A program made the translations under genes and the position numbers. A stretch of DNA of 64,000 nucleotides, from NCBI GenBank assembly GCA_965219005.1, contig CBDCMS010000002.1, positions 1 through 64,000 on the forward strand. Direction: 5' to 3'. The notes under the pieces were generated by a model. That model made no database searches. It was given only the letters and a program-made list of their open reading frames with translations, and was not told the DNA's origin. Shown one piece after another: positions 54,370 through 62,876 of the stretch; within the stretch, counting starts at the first letter, position 1; each line of letters opens with the position of its first letter. This DNA is from CAUZIZ01 sp965219005 (GTDB taxonomy: Bacteria > Acidobacteriota > UBA6911 > RPQK01 > JAJDTT01).

Positions 54370-56331
54370 ATGCTGCTCGATCGGGCCCGGGATACCGAGG
54401 CTTACTTACACAACTTCGTGCTCGCGCACTTTGGTATTGACCTCGGTCCGATGATTTCCGAGTTTCCTCCTCGCATCGAGTTTGGCGATCTGGCCTTTCC
54501 CTTCCCCTTCGAGCTAGCCAAGGTTCTGCGCAAGCCACCTCGGCAAATCGCCCAGGAGGTTGTCGATCATATTGAGACTCCCCTTTGGATTCATCGATTT
54601 CAGGCAGCCGGCGGAGGCTATGTCAACGCCTATCTGGAGCGCACCCGCTTCTTCAGCGACGTCTATGCCTGGCTCGGCAGTTCGGCACCGGATCCGGACG
54701 GAGACAAGATCATCGTCGAACACACCAACATCAACCCCAACAAGGCCGCCCACATTGGCCACCTGCGGAATGCAGCGCTGGGGGACACCTTCATACGACT
54801 CCTTCGCGACCGTGGGTGCCGCGTCGAAGTGCAGAACTACATCGACGACACCGGTGTACAGGTAGCAGACGTCGTAGTGGGGTTCCAGCGCCTGAGGAAA
54901 ATGAGCCTTCGAGAGGTCGAAGGCTTGGACGAGCCTTTCGACTACTACTGTTGGGACCTCTACGCCGAGACTGCCGACTGGTACACCCAGGACGAATCCC
55001 ATCCGGAGTTCCGTCTTCGAGCCTTGCACGAAATCGAGACGGGTGTTGGTCAAACTGCCGAACTGGCAGAACACATCTCCCTGCGAATCGTCCGGGCGCA
55101 CCTCAAGACGATGTGGCGTATTGGGGTTTCCTACGACGTTCTTCCTAGGGAGAGCGAAATCCTGAAGCTCAAGTTCTGGGAAGAGGCATGGGCCCAGCTC
55201 CAAGCAAGCAAGGCAATTACCTATGTCGAGTCGGGTCCCCACAGCGGATGCTGGGTCATGCGACTGCCCGGGGAAGACGGCCAACCGGACGAAGAGAAGA
55301 TCATCGTTCGCAGCAATGGCACGGTGACCTATGTGGGAAAAGACATCGCCTATCAGCTGTGGAAGTTCGGCCTTTTGAGTAGAAGCTTTCACTATCGCCC
55401 GTTCCACCACTACCCCGATCGATCCAGAGTTTGGATGACCAGTTCCAGTCCAGAGAGCGAAGAGCAACCCCATTTCGGACAGGGACAGCGTGTCTACAAC
55501 GTCATCGATGTTCGGCAGTCCTATCTTCAGCGCGTCGTCGTCCACGGTCTGCGCAGCCTCGGATACGAGCAGCAGGCGGATGATTCCATCCACTTCTCTT
55601 ACGAGATGGTGGCGCTATCCCCCAGATGCTGCGCCGAACTGGGCATCCAACTTTCGGAAGAGGATCGCGCTAAACCCTACGTCGAAGTTTCAGGAAGAAA
55701 AGGATTAGGGGTCAAAGCGGATGATCTGATCGACAAGTTGATCGAGAGATCGCTGGAGGAGGTCAGCGCCCGACAAGCAGAGCTAAGCCTCGAGAAGCGT
55801 CGACTGATCGCCCGGCAGATCGCGGTGGGGGCGCTGCGATATTTCCTTCTCAAATACGCTCGAAACTCCGTGATCGCGTTCGATTTTGCCGAAGCTCTCA
55901 GCTTCGAGGGTGAAACCGGCCCCTATCTCCAGTACTCGGTGGTGCGCTCCAAGAACATCTTTGGGAAGCTCGAGACCCAGGAAGGCTCTGGAGCAGTGGA
56001 TCAGTGGAAGCAAGAGTTGGCGGACTTGTGGACACAAGCCGATAGGATCGGATATCTGTTTGAAGATGATGAAGTCTGGTCTCTCCTGCTGCAAATTGGA
56101 CGTCTGCAGGAAGCCGTGGACCAGTCGATCAGGACACTGGAGATGTCCTACCTGGCAAAGCATGCCTTCGTTCTGGCCCAGTCCTTCAACATCTTCTATC
56201 ACAAGCATCATATCCTCTCAGAAGAAGATCGCCTGAAGCGGTGTCTCTATCTGACCGTAACCGATGCCAGCCTCAAGGGCCTGACTCGGGCCCTCGACCT
56301 GCTCGGCATTGAGGTTCCGGAGAAGATGTAG
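54370..56331 (+). CDS. argS: Arginyl-tRNA synthetase
   Basis: A 653-residue class I synthetase. The N-terminal Add1 domain (LLDRARDTEAYLHNFVLAHF) recognises the tRNA D-loop. The HIGH motif is AAHIGHLRNAALGD (residues 126-139), preceded by IIVEHTNINPNK. Other features are NYIDDTGVQVADVVVG, NGTVTYVGKDIAYQLWKFG and, at the end, the anticodon-binding DALR domain with AHKHHILSEE-like sequence. An insertion around FHYRPFHHYPDRSRVWMTSS is longer than in E. coli. I chose the ATG at 54370; the frame is open further back to 53983, but that part overlaps larC and the tandem repeat. Confidence 0.93.
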   Translation: MLLDRARDTEAYLHNFVLAHFGIDLGPMISEFPPRIEFGDLAFPFPFELAKVLRKPPRQIAQEVVDHIETPLWIHRFQAAGGGYVNAYLERTRFFSDVYAWLGSSAPDPDGDKIIVEHTNINPNKAAHIGHLRNAALGDTFIRLLRDRGCRVEVQNYIDDTGVQVADVVVGFQRLRKMSLREVEGLDEPFDYYCWDLYAETADWYTQDESHPEFRLRALHEIETGVGQTAELAEHISLRIVRAHLKTMWRIGVSYDVLPRESEILKLKFWEEAWAQLQASKAITYVESGPHSGCWVMRLPGEDGQPDEEKIIVRSNGTVTYVGKDIAYQLWKFGLLSRSFHYRPFHHYPDRSRVWMTSSSPESEEQPHFGQGQRVYNVIDVRQSYLQRVVVHGLRSLGYEQQADDSIHFSYEMVALSPRCCAELGIQLSEEDRAKPYVEVSGRKGLGVKADDLIDKLIERSLEEVSARQAELSLEKRRLIARQIAVGALRYFLLKYARNSVIAFDFAEALSFEGETGPYLQYSVVRSKNIFGKLETQEGSGAVDQWKQELADLWTQADRIGYLFEDDEVWSLLLQIGRLQEAVDQSIRTLEMSYLAKHAFVLAQSFNIFYHKHHILSEEDRLKRCLYLTVTDASLKGLTRALDLLGIEVPEKM

Positions 56332-56333
56332 CG

Positions 56334-57437
56334 ATGATTGGAGTCTTCGGAACACTCGTGCTCTGCCTGCTGCAGACGCAGCCCAGCCCACAGGTAGAGG
56401 AAAAGCTCCTGCCTCTGCAGGACATCCTCTCGAATCGGGAGAATCAAGACTACCAGAGAAAGCCTCGGTACCGTTCTCGAATGAAATTGTTCGGGAAGGT
56501 ATTTCAGCGTCAGTCCAAGCGCCTCCAGGTTCAGATCAAGGAACTCCAGATAAACGAAGCACTGGAGACGCTGCACAGCCTTAGATCCCTATCCCAACAC
56601 ACTCTGGAACAGCAGCCGCAACGAGAAAAAGACCTCCGTGCCAACGACGTAAAGAAGCTCGAGATAAACCTGAGAAAGCTTCTGGAGAACCTGGAAGAAC
56701 TCAAGCGAGCCGTTCCGGTTGAATACCGCACCCACTTCGACCGCTGCATCGAAGAGGTAGAGGAACTACGCAACCAACTACTCACACAGCTCTTCGGCCA
56801 AACGCAGCACTTCTTCGCTTCCCCACTAGCAGGAGCAGCTGGCCCGGTCCAGGCGCTCTCTGCCCTCGCTTCCCGCCCTCCGGCAAACTCGGGATTGATG
56901 CGGTCGTACCAGTCGGGAGATCGCTTCACCGACAAAGAGTATTCGGACATCCAGCTGGCTCAGAAAATCGTCAGACGGGTCGAGGTCTTTCTAAAGATAG
57001 CTGAGCGACGACTCGAAGAAATCGACCTGAGGATGAACCCGGGCAAGTCAAAGAAGGCGAAAGAAACGAAAAAGGATAAGAAACGGAAGGAAAAAGAAAA
57101 GAAGGAAAAAGAGAAGAAGGATCAGGAGAAGCGGGAGGACTCCCTCGAGTTCTACACCTACTGGGATATGGTGCGTGCCTACGATCGAGCCATCGAAGGG
57201 ATCATGATCAACATCGACGAAAAGGCGACTCACCAGCTGGCCAGGCCTCAAGAAATCCGCAAGGCCCTGAAGAAATTCTGCAAAAAGCTCCAGGTGTTCG
57301 TCCCACAATTGGAGCCCCTCCGAAAGGCAGCCCTCCAGAAACAAGACGTGGACCTACTGGCGGAGATCAAACAGGCTCATGAAACGTCCTCCCTGGCAGA
57401 GAAGGGTTGCCTGGTGGGTCTTGGGAAAAAGAAGTAG
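56334..57437 (+). CDS. Secreted helical protein of unknown function, Lys-rich
   Basis: A 367-residue protein with a short N-terminal hydrophobic segment (IGVFGTLVLCLLQTQ) that could be a signal peptide. Most of the chain is helical (LQVQIKELQINEALETLHSL, EINLRKLLENLEELKRAVPV), and residues 235-265 form an unbroken Lys/Glu tract (KETKKDKKRKEKEKKEKEKK) likely to be a charged rod. No catalytic motif. The start is 3 bp after the argS stop, so it is co-transcribed with argS. I do not recognise the family. The 232 bp after it hold a short CACTGCTCACTGCTCA repeat near 57665 and nothing else I recognise. Confidence 0.6.
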   Translation: MIGVFGTLVLCLLQTQPSPQVEEKLLPLQDILSNRENQDYQRKPRYRSRMKLFGKVFQRQSKRLQVQIKELQINEALETLHSLRSLSQHTLEQQPQREKDLRANDVKKLEINLRKLLENLEELKRAVPVEYRTHFDRCIEEVEELRNQLLTQLFGQTQHFFASPLAGAAGPVQALSALASRPPANSGLMRSYQSGDRFTDKEYSDIQLAQKIVRRVEVFLKIAERRLEEIDLRMNPGKSKKAKETKKDKKRKEKEKKEKEKKDQEKREDSLEFYTYWDMVRAYDRAIEGIMINIDEKATHQLARPQEIRKALKKFCKKLQVFVPQLEPLRKAALQKQDVDLLAEIKQAHETSSLAEKGCLVGLGKKK

Positions 57438-57669
57438 AGGCCATCCACGCCCCCGGGCTGCGAGCCGTAGCATCCGAGAAAGGAACTTGGGTAGGGGTCA
57501 GTAAAGATCTTGCTGGTGTCCGGCTCTCTGCTCGCAACCTGGGCTCATATTGCTGACAAGTCAAGTCGTTCGCGGCTCTACCGGACCGGGCTTCCTAAAC
57601 CTGGCGGTTCACCCGTTCGCGGCAATTTCGATTGCGGCTCCTTCGGGTACTGCATTACTGTTCACTGCA

Positions 57670-58389
57670 TCACTGCTCACTGCTCAGGTGTTGCCTGAGC
57701 TTCTCCACCTCTCGGCTCACCCAGGTAATGCCGGCGATCCCCACCGCGTCCGTCTCGGAGATCTTGTCGAAAAGCGAGTGATCGATTCCCCCGAGAGCGA
57801 ACATGGGGACTTGGAAGGTGCAGGTCAATTCTCGAAAACCTGAGTACCCCAAAGGCGTGAATGGGGAGTCCTTCGACAGGGGAGCACAGACCGGGCCCAG
57901 CAAGACATAGTCCGCTCCCTGCCGCTCTGCAACCTCCACCTCGAGTGCTGAATGGGTGGACTTGCCCAGGAGAAAGGACTCGGCTCCCTGGAGATCTCGC
58001 AGATTCATGGCCGCTGCTAGATCCTGAACCGAGGTCAGGTGGGCACCATCCGCCCCCTCTTCCAGGGCCATCTCGACGAAAGAGTTGACGATAAAGATCT
58101 TACCAGTGGCCCTCGAAAGCTCGACCCCACGCCGGACCAGTCTTCGAGATTCCGCCCGAGAGAGATCCTTCTCACGCCACTGCAGGACGTGGGCAGGTGT
58201 CTGGAACAAGAGTTCAAGATAGCGGTCGGGCGGCAGATCGGGGAAAGCGGCCAGACTCGATATTCCGTAGAACAGCGGGGGGGAAAGCCTACGCTTTTCT
58301 AAAATACTGGCTAAAGTGAGCAACTTCCCAGGCTCCCAGAACCAAGTTGGCCAGACCGAGACCTGACACTGCCCCACGAAAGAAGTCAT
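57670..58389 (-). CDS. ThiE/TenI-like thiamine phosphate synthase family protein
   Basis: A TIM-barrel of the ThiE/TenI family. Conserved parts are LQWREKDLSRAESRRLVRRG, FIVNSFVEMALEEGADGAHL, LLGKSTHSALEVEVAERQGA, YVLLGPVCAPLSKDSPFTPL, FALGGIDHSLFDKISE and VGIAGITWV, the phosphate loop. ThiE joins HMP pyrophosphate and thiazole phosphate; TenI relatives are thiazole tautomerases. The ThiE pyrophosphate residues are only partly visible, so a TenI-like role is possible. No other thi gene is near. The start is unsure: an ATG at 58389 lies inside the upstream small membrane gene, and a TTG at 58323 after CTGGGAAG is the likelier one. Confidence 0.75.
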   Translation of the reverse strand: MTSFVGQCQVSVWPTWFWEPGKLLTLASILEKRRLSPPLFYGISSLAAFPDLPPDRYLELLFQTPAHVLQWREKDLSRAESRRLVRRGVELSRATGKIFIVNSFVEMALEEGADGAHLTSVQDLAAAMNLRDLQGAESFLLGKSTHSALEVEVAERQGADYVLLGPVCAPLSKDSPFTPLGYSGFRELTCTFQVPMFALGGIDHSLFDKISETDAVGIAGITWVSREVEKLRQHLSSEQ

Positions 58390-58531
58390 TCAGAATCACC
58401 AGTTTGAGCCCGGGATAGTATTCGAGCAAGGAGTTCTGATCCCATACATCCCACCAGGGGAACAGGAGCAGGAAAACACCCACCTCGAAACAGTAGAGAA
58501 CGTAGACGAAAAAGAGAACCTTATGGATCAT
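58289..58531 (-). CDS. Small integral membrane protein
   Basis: An 80-residue protein with two hydrophobic segments (VLFFVYVLYCFEVGVFLLLF and FRGAVSGLGLANLVLGAWEV) and an amphipathic connection (WDQNSLLEYYPGLKLVILND). I do not recognise the family. It overlaps the start of the ThiE/TenI-like gene, so the two are probably co-translated. Confidence 0.55.
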   Translation of the reverse strand: MIHKVLFFVYVLYCFEVGVFLLLFPWWDVWDQNSLLEYYPGLKLVILNDFFRGAVSGLGLANLVLGAWEVAHFSQYFRKA

Positions 58532-58664
58532 CCACCCGCACCAAAGAGCGATCCCCTGGGGTAGAAACGAACTTGTGATTCAAAGGCCGACGGCTAGGGC
58601 AGGGTTCTCCCTCCGGCGGCGGCACCTTAACGGGGACGTCCCCCAAACCAACCGCTGGAAATAC

Positions 58665-59009
58665 CTACTTGCGCAGTTCCTTGATGCGGGCTGACTTCCC
58701 TTTTCGTTCTCGAAGATAATAGAGTTTTGCGCGGCGGACTCGTCCCTTTCGCATCACGTCGATTCCGTCGATCAATGGGGAATGAAGGGGAAAAATCCGT
58801 TCCACGCCATAGCCCTGGGTGACCTTACGAACGATAAAGCTGGAACCGGTACCACGCTGCCGCCTAGCGATCACAACCCCTTCAAAAGGCTGGATCCTAA
58901 ACTTGCCACCCTCTCTAATTTTGTAATTGACGCGAACCGTGTCTCCTGGACCAAAGTCGGGAATCGCATCCTTTAGATGCGGTTGTTCAATCAGATCCAC
59001 TGGATTCAT
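58665..59009 (-). CDS. rplS: Ribosomal protein bL19
   Basis: A 114-residue protein with the full bL19 pattern: DFGPGDTVRVNYKIREGGKF, QPFEGVVIARRQRGTGSSFI, VRKVTQGYGVERIFPLHSP and VRRAKLYYLRERKGKSARIK. bL19 lies at the subunit interface of the ribosome. It is the last gene of the ffh-rpsP-khpA-rimM-trmD-rplS run; rnhB, which often follows, is absent from the window. It starts 124 bp after the trmD stop, so it may have its own promoter. Confidence 0.97.
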   Translation of the reverse strand: MNPVDLIEQPHLKDAIPDFGPGDTVRVNYKIREGGKFRIQPFEGVVIARRQRGTGSSFIVRKVTQGYGVERIFPLHSPLIDGIDVMRKGRVRRAKLYYLRERKGKSARIKELRK

Positions 59010-59133
59010 TGCTCTTACCTCGTGAGTGTCTTAAGTCTGAAACTCGTTGCCTTAGGAAGCGGCCCTGGCACCGTTGGTCGAAGCTGCGCTTCCTCGGAAC
59101 ATGTCCCGGTCGACGCACCCAGCAGCCAACACA

Positions 59134-59838
59134 CTAGATTTCCGCCTTTGCTAACCTTTCCTTTCGCAGCAAGTCCGGTCTTCGCTGACGAGTTCGCTTC
59201 AAAGCCTCGCCCTCTCGCCACTGACGAATTTCTTCGTGGTTACCCGAAAGCAGGACCTCTGGAACGCTGTTCCCTCTCAATGTCGCCGGGCGAGTGTAGT
59301 GCGGACAGTCCAGCAACCCGTCCATGAAGGACTCGTTGAGAACGGATTCCTCCCTACCTACGACACCCGGAATCAACCGTGTTATCGAGTCAATGATCAG
59401 AAGAGCGGCAAATTCGCCGCCTGAGAGTACAAAATCCCCGATCGATAGCTCCTCATCAGCCAAAGCGTCTACAGCCCGCTGATCAATGCCCTCATAGCGC
59501 CCACAAACGAAAGTCAAATGCGGCGCTGAGGACAACTCGACCGCCTTGCCCTGGTCGAAACGACGACCCTGCGGGCTCATGAAAACGACCCGGGTCGGCT
59601 GTTCTGTCTTGTCCCTGCAATACTGGACGGCCCGGAAGAGGGGTTCAGGCTTGAGCACCATCCCTTCGCCGCCGCCATACGGGCGATCGTCCACGCTTCT
59701 GTGCTTATCCGTCGTAAAGGATCGTAAGTCCACCGCGTCAACCTGCAGTAAGGCCTTCTTCCGAGCCTGGCAGATCATCCCGTAGTCAAAGACGCCCCCG
59801 AATAATTCGGGGAAAATAGTAACAATATCGATCAACAT
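59134..59838 (-). CDS. trmD: tRNA (guanine37-N1)-methyltransferase TrmD
   Basis: A 234-residue SPOUT methyltransferase that makes m1G37 in tRNAs and prevents frameshifting. Family sequence is complete: DIVTIFPELFGGVFDYGMIC, DDRPYGGGEGMVLKPEPLFR, FVCGRYEGIDQRAVDALADE and the knot region ELSIGDFVLSGGEFAALLII with the catalytic Asp. SAM binds in the trefoil knot. The start at 59838 is about 50 bp from the rimM stop, as expected for this operon. Confidence 0.96.
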   Translation of the reverse strand: MLIDIVTIFPELFGGVFDYGMICQARKKALLQVDAVDLRSFTTDKHRSVDDRPYGGGEGMVLKPEPLFRAVQYCRDKTEQPTRVVFMSPQGRRFDQGKAVELSSAPHLTFVCGRYEGIDQRAVDALADEELSIGDFVLSGGEFAALLIIDSITRLIPGVVGREESVLNESFMDGLLDCPHYTRPATLRGNSVPEVLLSGNHEEIRQWREGEALKRTRQRRPDLLRKERLAKAEI

Positions 59839-59887
59839 AGCGCGAACCAGACCCGGCTAGACATGCAGCCCGCTCTATCCGTCAGTG

Positions 59888-60418
59888 TCAGCTTCCCTTG
59901 AGCTGGTCGACGTCGACCAGCCCGCTCGGCAAACTGACTCGAATGAGCTTTTTGTCCAAGTCGACCCGATCGACAAACTCCCGTACCAGAGGAACCATAA
60001 ACTCTTGCCCGGAGGGCCGTTTCACAACCAGGTTCTCCCCTTCTCTGCCCGTCCGAAAGAGGTCCACGACCTCACCCAGGTTCTCGTCGTCCTGCACCAC
60101 CCTTAGTCCAATTAGATCTGACTCGTAGTAACTGCCCTCCGGCAGTGCCGAGCGTCCCTGCTCGGGGATCTGAACCTCGCCTGCCACCAGTTCCTCAGCC
60201 TGTTCAGGGCTATCTCGGTTAAGGAACTTCAGGAGAACTCTGCCGTTGTGAAAGCGGTGGCTTTCGATCTGCTCCCAGGACTCACTGCCAGAGCAAAGTA
60301 CCCGGACACCTTGAGTGGAAGCAAAACGCTCGGGGAAATCAGTCAGGATCTCGGCAGCGACTTCACCTCGGAGTCCCCTGACCTTGACGATTCGAGCGAT
60401 CGTGACGAAAGGGTCCAA
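59888..60418 (-). CDS. rimM: Ribosome maturation factor RimM
   Basis: A 176-residue protein. The N-terminal RimM domain starts TIARIVKVRGLRGEVAAEIL and the C-terminal PRC-barrel shows YYESDLIGLRVVQDDENLGE and VPLVREFVDRVDLDKKLIRV. It assists late assembly of the 30S head with uS19. Translation should begin at TTG 60418, directly after the khpA stop, where GAGTAGTAGTTG joins both genes; there is no ATG nearby. Length is normal. Confidence 0.93.
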   Translation of the reverse strand: MDPFVTIARIVKVRGLRGEVAAEILTDFPERFASTQGVRVLCSGSESWEQIESHRFHNGRVLLKFLNRDSPEQAEELVAGEVQIPEQGRSALPEGSYYESDLIGLRVVQDDENLGEVVDLFRTGREGENLVVKRPSGQEFMVPLVREFVDRVDLDKKLIRVSLPSGLVDVDQLKGS

Positions 60419-60421
60419 CTA

Positions 60422-60652
60422 CTACTCGAGGATTTCCAAGACGAATCGCTTGCGAAGCTTCATGCCGGAAGCCCCCAGAAGAGTGCGGATCGCTCGGGCT
60501 GTCCGGCCTTGCTTGCCTATGACCTTTCCCAAGTCGGGCTGGGAGACCCTCAATTCAAGCACGGTAGTCTGCTCACCCACCACCTCGGTTACGACCACCT
60601 CGTCGGGACTGTCCACCAGAGCCTTCGCGATCATCTCAACCAGTTCTCTCAT
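60422..60652 (-). CDS. khpA: KH-domain RNA-binding protein KhpA
   Basis: A 76-residue type II KH protein. It begins MRELVEMIAKALVDSPDEV and carries the RNA-binding loop GKVIGKQGRTARAIRTLLG. KhpA works with KhpB in RNA regulation and cell-division control in bacteria where it has been studied. Its place between rpsP and rimM is conserved. Three bases separate its stop from the rimM start. Confidence 0.93.
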   Translation of the reverse strand: MRELVEMIAKALVDSPDEVVVTEVVGEQTTVLELRVSQPDLGKVIGKQGRTARAIRTLLGASGMKLRKRFVLEILE

Positions 60653-60765
60653 AACGCCTCCATGTGAATCAACCAGAAGCGAGTTTCAAGGCGCGCGGTC
60701 GCGTCTACTGCAGGCTCAACCTGACTCCCTTTTAGAAACGGCAAACAATAGCCCTGTCGCCGGAA

Positions 60766-61035
60766 TCAGGTCTGCTCTGCCGGGGCTCCGTCAGCGGCGT
60801 CCGCCGCTTTTCGGCCCATCAAGAACTTGACCCGGCTGGTGGGCTGAGCCCCCAACTGAATCCAGTGGTCAATCCTATCGAGATCCAAGTGCAGCCGAAC
60901 TGGTTTGAGGGCGGGGTTGTAGTAACCAACGATTTCTACAAACCGCCCATCCCTGGGGTTGCGCCTATCAGCGACAACAACACGGTAGTGTGGATCCTTC
61001 TTTGCTCCACGCCGACTCAAGCGAATTCTCAACAC
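60766..61035 (-). CDS. rpsP: Ribosomal protein bS16
   Basis: An 89-residue bS16. It starts LRIRLSRRGAKKDPHYRVVV and continues DGRFVEIVGYYNPALKPVRL and RVKFLMGRKAADAADG, which is the family pattern with a short C-terminal extension. It uses a GTG at 61035 after GAGGGGG. bS16 is an early-binding 30S assembly protein. The gap to khpA is 113 bp. Confidence 0.96.
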   Translation of the reverse strand: MLRIRLSRRGAKKDPHYRVVVADRRNPRDGRFVEIVGYYNPALKPVRLHLDLDRIDHWIQLGAQPTSRVKFLMGRKAADAADGAPAEQT

Positions 61036-61143
61036 GAAGTGAACCCCCTCTTATTTAAACCGTTATTCTATCAGAACTAGAACCGATCTAAAAGGTGAAG
61101 GCGGGCTGGGAACGATTTAGGAGAGTGGCCAGGACAGAATCTC

Positions 61144-62475
61144 TCAACTCAGGTTAAATTTCGGTAAGCCTTTGCCCAAAAAACCCTTCTTGACCTGTTT
61201 CATCATCTTGCGGGCCTGCAGATACTGCTTCAACAACCGATTGACCTCGGATACCGGCCGACCACTGCCTCCGGCAATCCGACGACGCCGCGACGCCTTG
61301 ATGATCTTGTAGTCGGACCGCTCTGCCGCCGTCATCGAAGAGATAATCGCCTGCAAGTGATCGAGTTCTTTTTCATCGACCTGGACCTTGTCCAATCCCT
61401 TGAACATTCCAGTCTGAGGAAGCATTCCCAGGATCTGCTCCAGGGGGCCCATTTTTCTCAGCTGCAGCATCTGGTCCAGAAAATCGTCGAGGGTGAACTC
61501 GTCTCTCTGGATCTTCTGCAGCATCCGCTCGGTCTGTTCGGCATTGGCAGACTCTTCCGCCCTCTCAACGAGTCTCAGGACATCACCCATACCCAGGATC
61601 CGGCCGGCCATCCGCTCCGGATGAAAAACTTCCAAGGCATCGTAGGACTCACCGGTTCCGACGAACTTGATGGGCTTGCCGCTGACCTCTCGAATCGACA
61701 GCGCCGCTCCACCGCGGGCATCGGCGTCCATCTTGCTGAGGATGATGCCGGAGAGATCCAGACGTTGGTTGAACTCGTGGGCGGAGTTGACCGCATCCTG
61801 GCCGGTCATGGAGTCCGCCACCAACAAGATTTCCTGGGCTTCGACGGTGTCGCGGATCGCCTCCAGCTCCTGCATCAGCTCTTCGTCGATATGAAGTCGC
61901 CCCGCCGTATCGACCAGCAGCACATCAAATCCCATGTTCCGAGCTCTTTGCCAGGCCTTTTTGGCTCGCTCCACCGGATCGGTAAGCTCTGGATCTTCGT
62001 AGACAGGAATCTCGGTAGCCCTGCCGATCACGGACAGCTGCTCAATCGCGGCCGGGCGATAGACATCGGTCGAAACCATCAAGGTCTGGTAAGTCTTGTT
62101 CTTGAGCCAGACCGCCAGCTTCCCCGAGGTTGTCGTCTTGCCACTGCCCTGCAGTCCAACTACCAAGATCACAGTGGGGGACTTGGAAGAAAGAGTCAGC
62201 TCTGCAGTCTTTCCGCCAAGCAGATCGGTCAACTCATTACGAACGATACCCACGATCTGCTGTCCGGGTGTCAGGCTGCTCAAGACCTCTGAGCCTAGGG
62301 CTCGGCTCTTCAGGCGAGAGATGAAATTCTTGACGACCTTGAAGTTGACATCCGCTTCCAGTAACACAATCCTCACCTGGCGCAGCGACTCCTCGAGATG
62401 CTTCTCGGAAATGCGACCTTCTCCCCTCAGATCCTTGAGGATCTTCTGAATTCGCGACGACAGGTTGTCCAACAT
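61144..62475 (-). CDS. ffh: Signal recognition particle protein Ffh
   Basis: A 443-residue SRP54 GTPase that targets nascent membrane proteins to FtsY. The N domain is MLDNLSSRIQKILKDLRGEG. The G domain has GLQGSGKTTTSGKLAVWL, VSTDVYRPAAIEQL, LLVDTAGRLHIDEELMQEL, SKMDADARGGAALSI and KFVGTGESYDALEVF. The C-terminal M domain (from about residue 325) has MLGMLPQTGMFKG-like Met-rich helices and ends KKGFLGKGLPKFNLS. I chose the ATG at 62475, where the family sequence starts; a frame exists to 62517. It is the first gene of the ribosomal cluster. Confidence 0.96.
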   Translation of the reverse strand: MLDNLSSRIQKILKDLRGEGRISEKHLEESLRQVRIVLLEADVNFKVVKNFISRLKSRALGSEVLSSLTPGQQIVGIVRNELTDLLGGKTAELTLSSKSPTVILVVGLQGSGKTTTSGKLAVWLKNKTYQTLMVSTDVYRPAAIEQLSVIGRATEIPVYEDPELTDPVERAKKAWQRARNMGFDVLLVDTAGRLHIDEELMQELEAIRDTVEAQEILLVADSMTGQDAVNSAHEFNQRLDLSGIILSKMDADARGGAALSIREVSGKPIKFVGTGESYDALEVFHPERMAGRILGMGDVLRLVERAEESANAEQTERMLQKIQRDEFTLDDFLDQMLQLRKMGPLEQILGMLPQTGMFKGLDKVQVDEKELDHLQAIISSMTAAERSDYKIIKASRRRRIAGGSGRPVSEVNRLLKQYLQARKMMKQVKKGFLGKGLPKFNLS

Positions 62476-62539
62476 GATTACACCACGGTCGCTGGGCATT
62501 GTACGAGTGGGGCTCAATGGGTGTCAAAAGAACAGAAGA

Positions 62540-62763
62540 GTCGCAAGTCGCAGGTCAGGGAAAGAGGTCGCAGGTCGCAAGTCGCAGGTCGCAGGTTCCA
62601 GGTCTGCATTCTCTGGCGGAGGGTCCGCGCCCACCTGCAGTTCGGAAAAGTTGCCCGACTACCTGCTGGCGAGGACAAATTCGGCGGCGGTCATCGGTCA
62701 TCTTGAGACCTGCGACCTGCGACTTGCGACCTGCGACCTCTTTCCTGACCGGCGACTTGCGAC
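62540..62763. repeat. Long inverted repeat of GTCGCAGGTC units between ffh and the dehydrogenase gene
   Basis: The left arm (about 62540-62596) reads GTCGCAAGTCGCAGGTCAGG then GAAAGAGGTCGCAGGTCGCA and GTCGCAGGTCGCAGGT. The right arm (about 62706-62763) is its complement over about 57 bp with few differences, with a loop of about 110 bp. Each arm is internally a set of near-copies of a 7- to 14-bp unit. No gene is visible in the 401-bp interval 62476-62876, which this structure dominates. Confidence 0.75.
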
Positions 62764-62876
62764 CTGTGACCTCTTGGCTTGACCTCCTGGCTTGACTTGC
62801 GACAATGGGATCGGTTTGTTAGATTTCCCGCTCCCCTGAATCGACCGAATGGATCGTATTTTAGCGAGGTAGATCG

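Noticed and set aside
54514..55593. Reverse frame of 359 codons
   Set aside because: It is antisense to argS and has no domain of its own.
58620..58664. Rho-independent terminator after rplS
   Set aside because: GGGGACGTCCCC is palindromic but has almost no loop and is not followed by a U tract on the coding strand.
62540..62763. CRISPR-like array in the GTCGCAGGTC repeats
   Set aside because: Units are only 7-14 bp, there are no unique spacers of regular length, and the two blocks are inverted; no cas gene is in the window.
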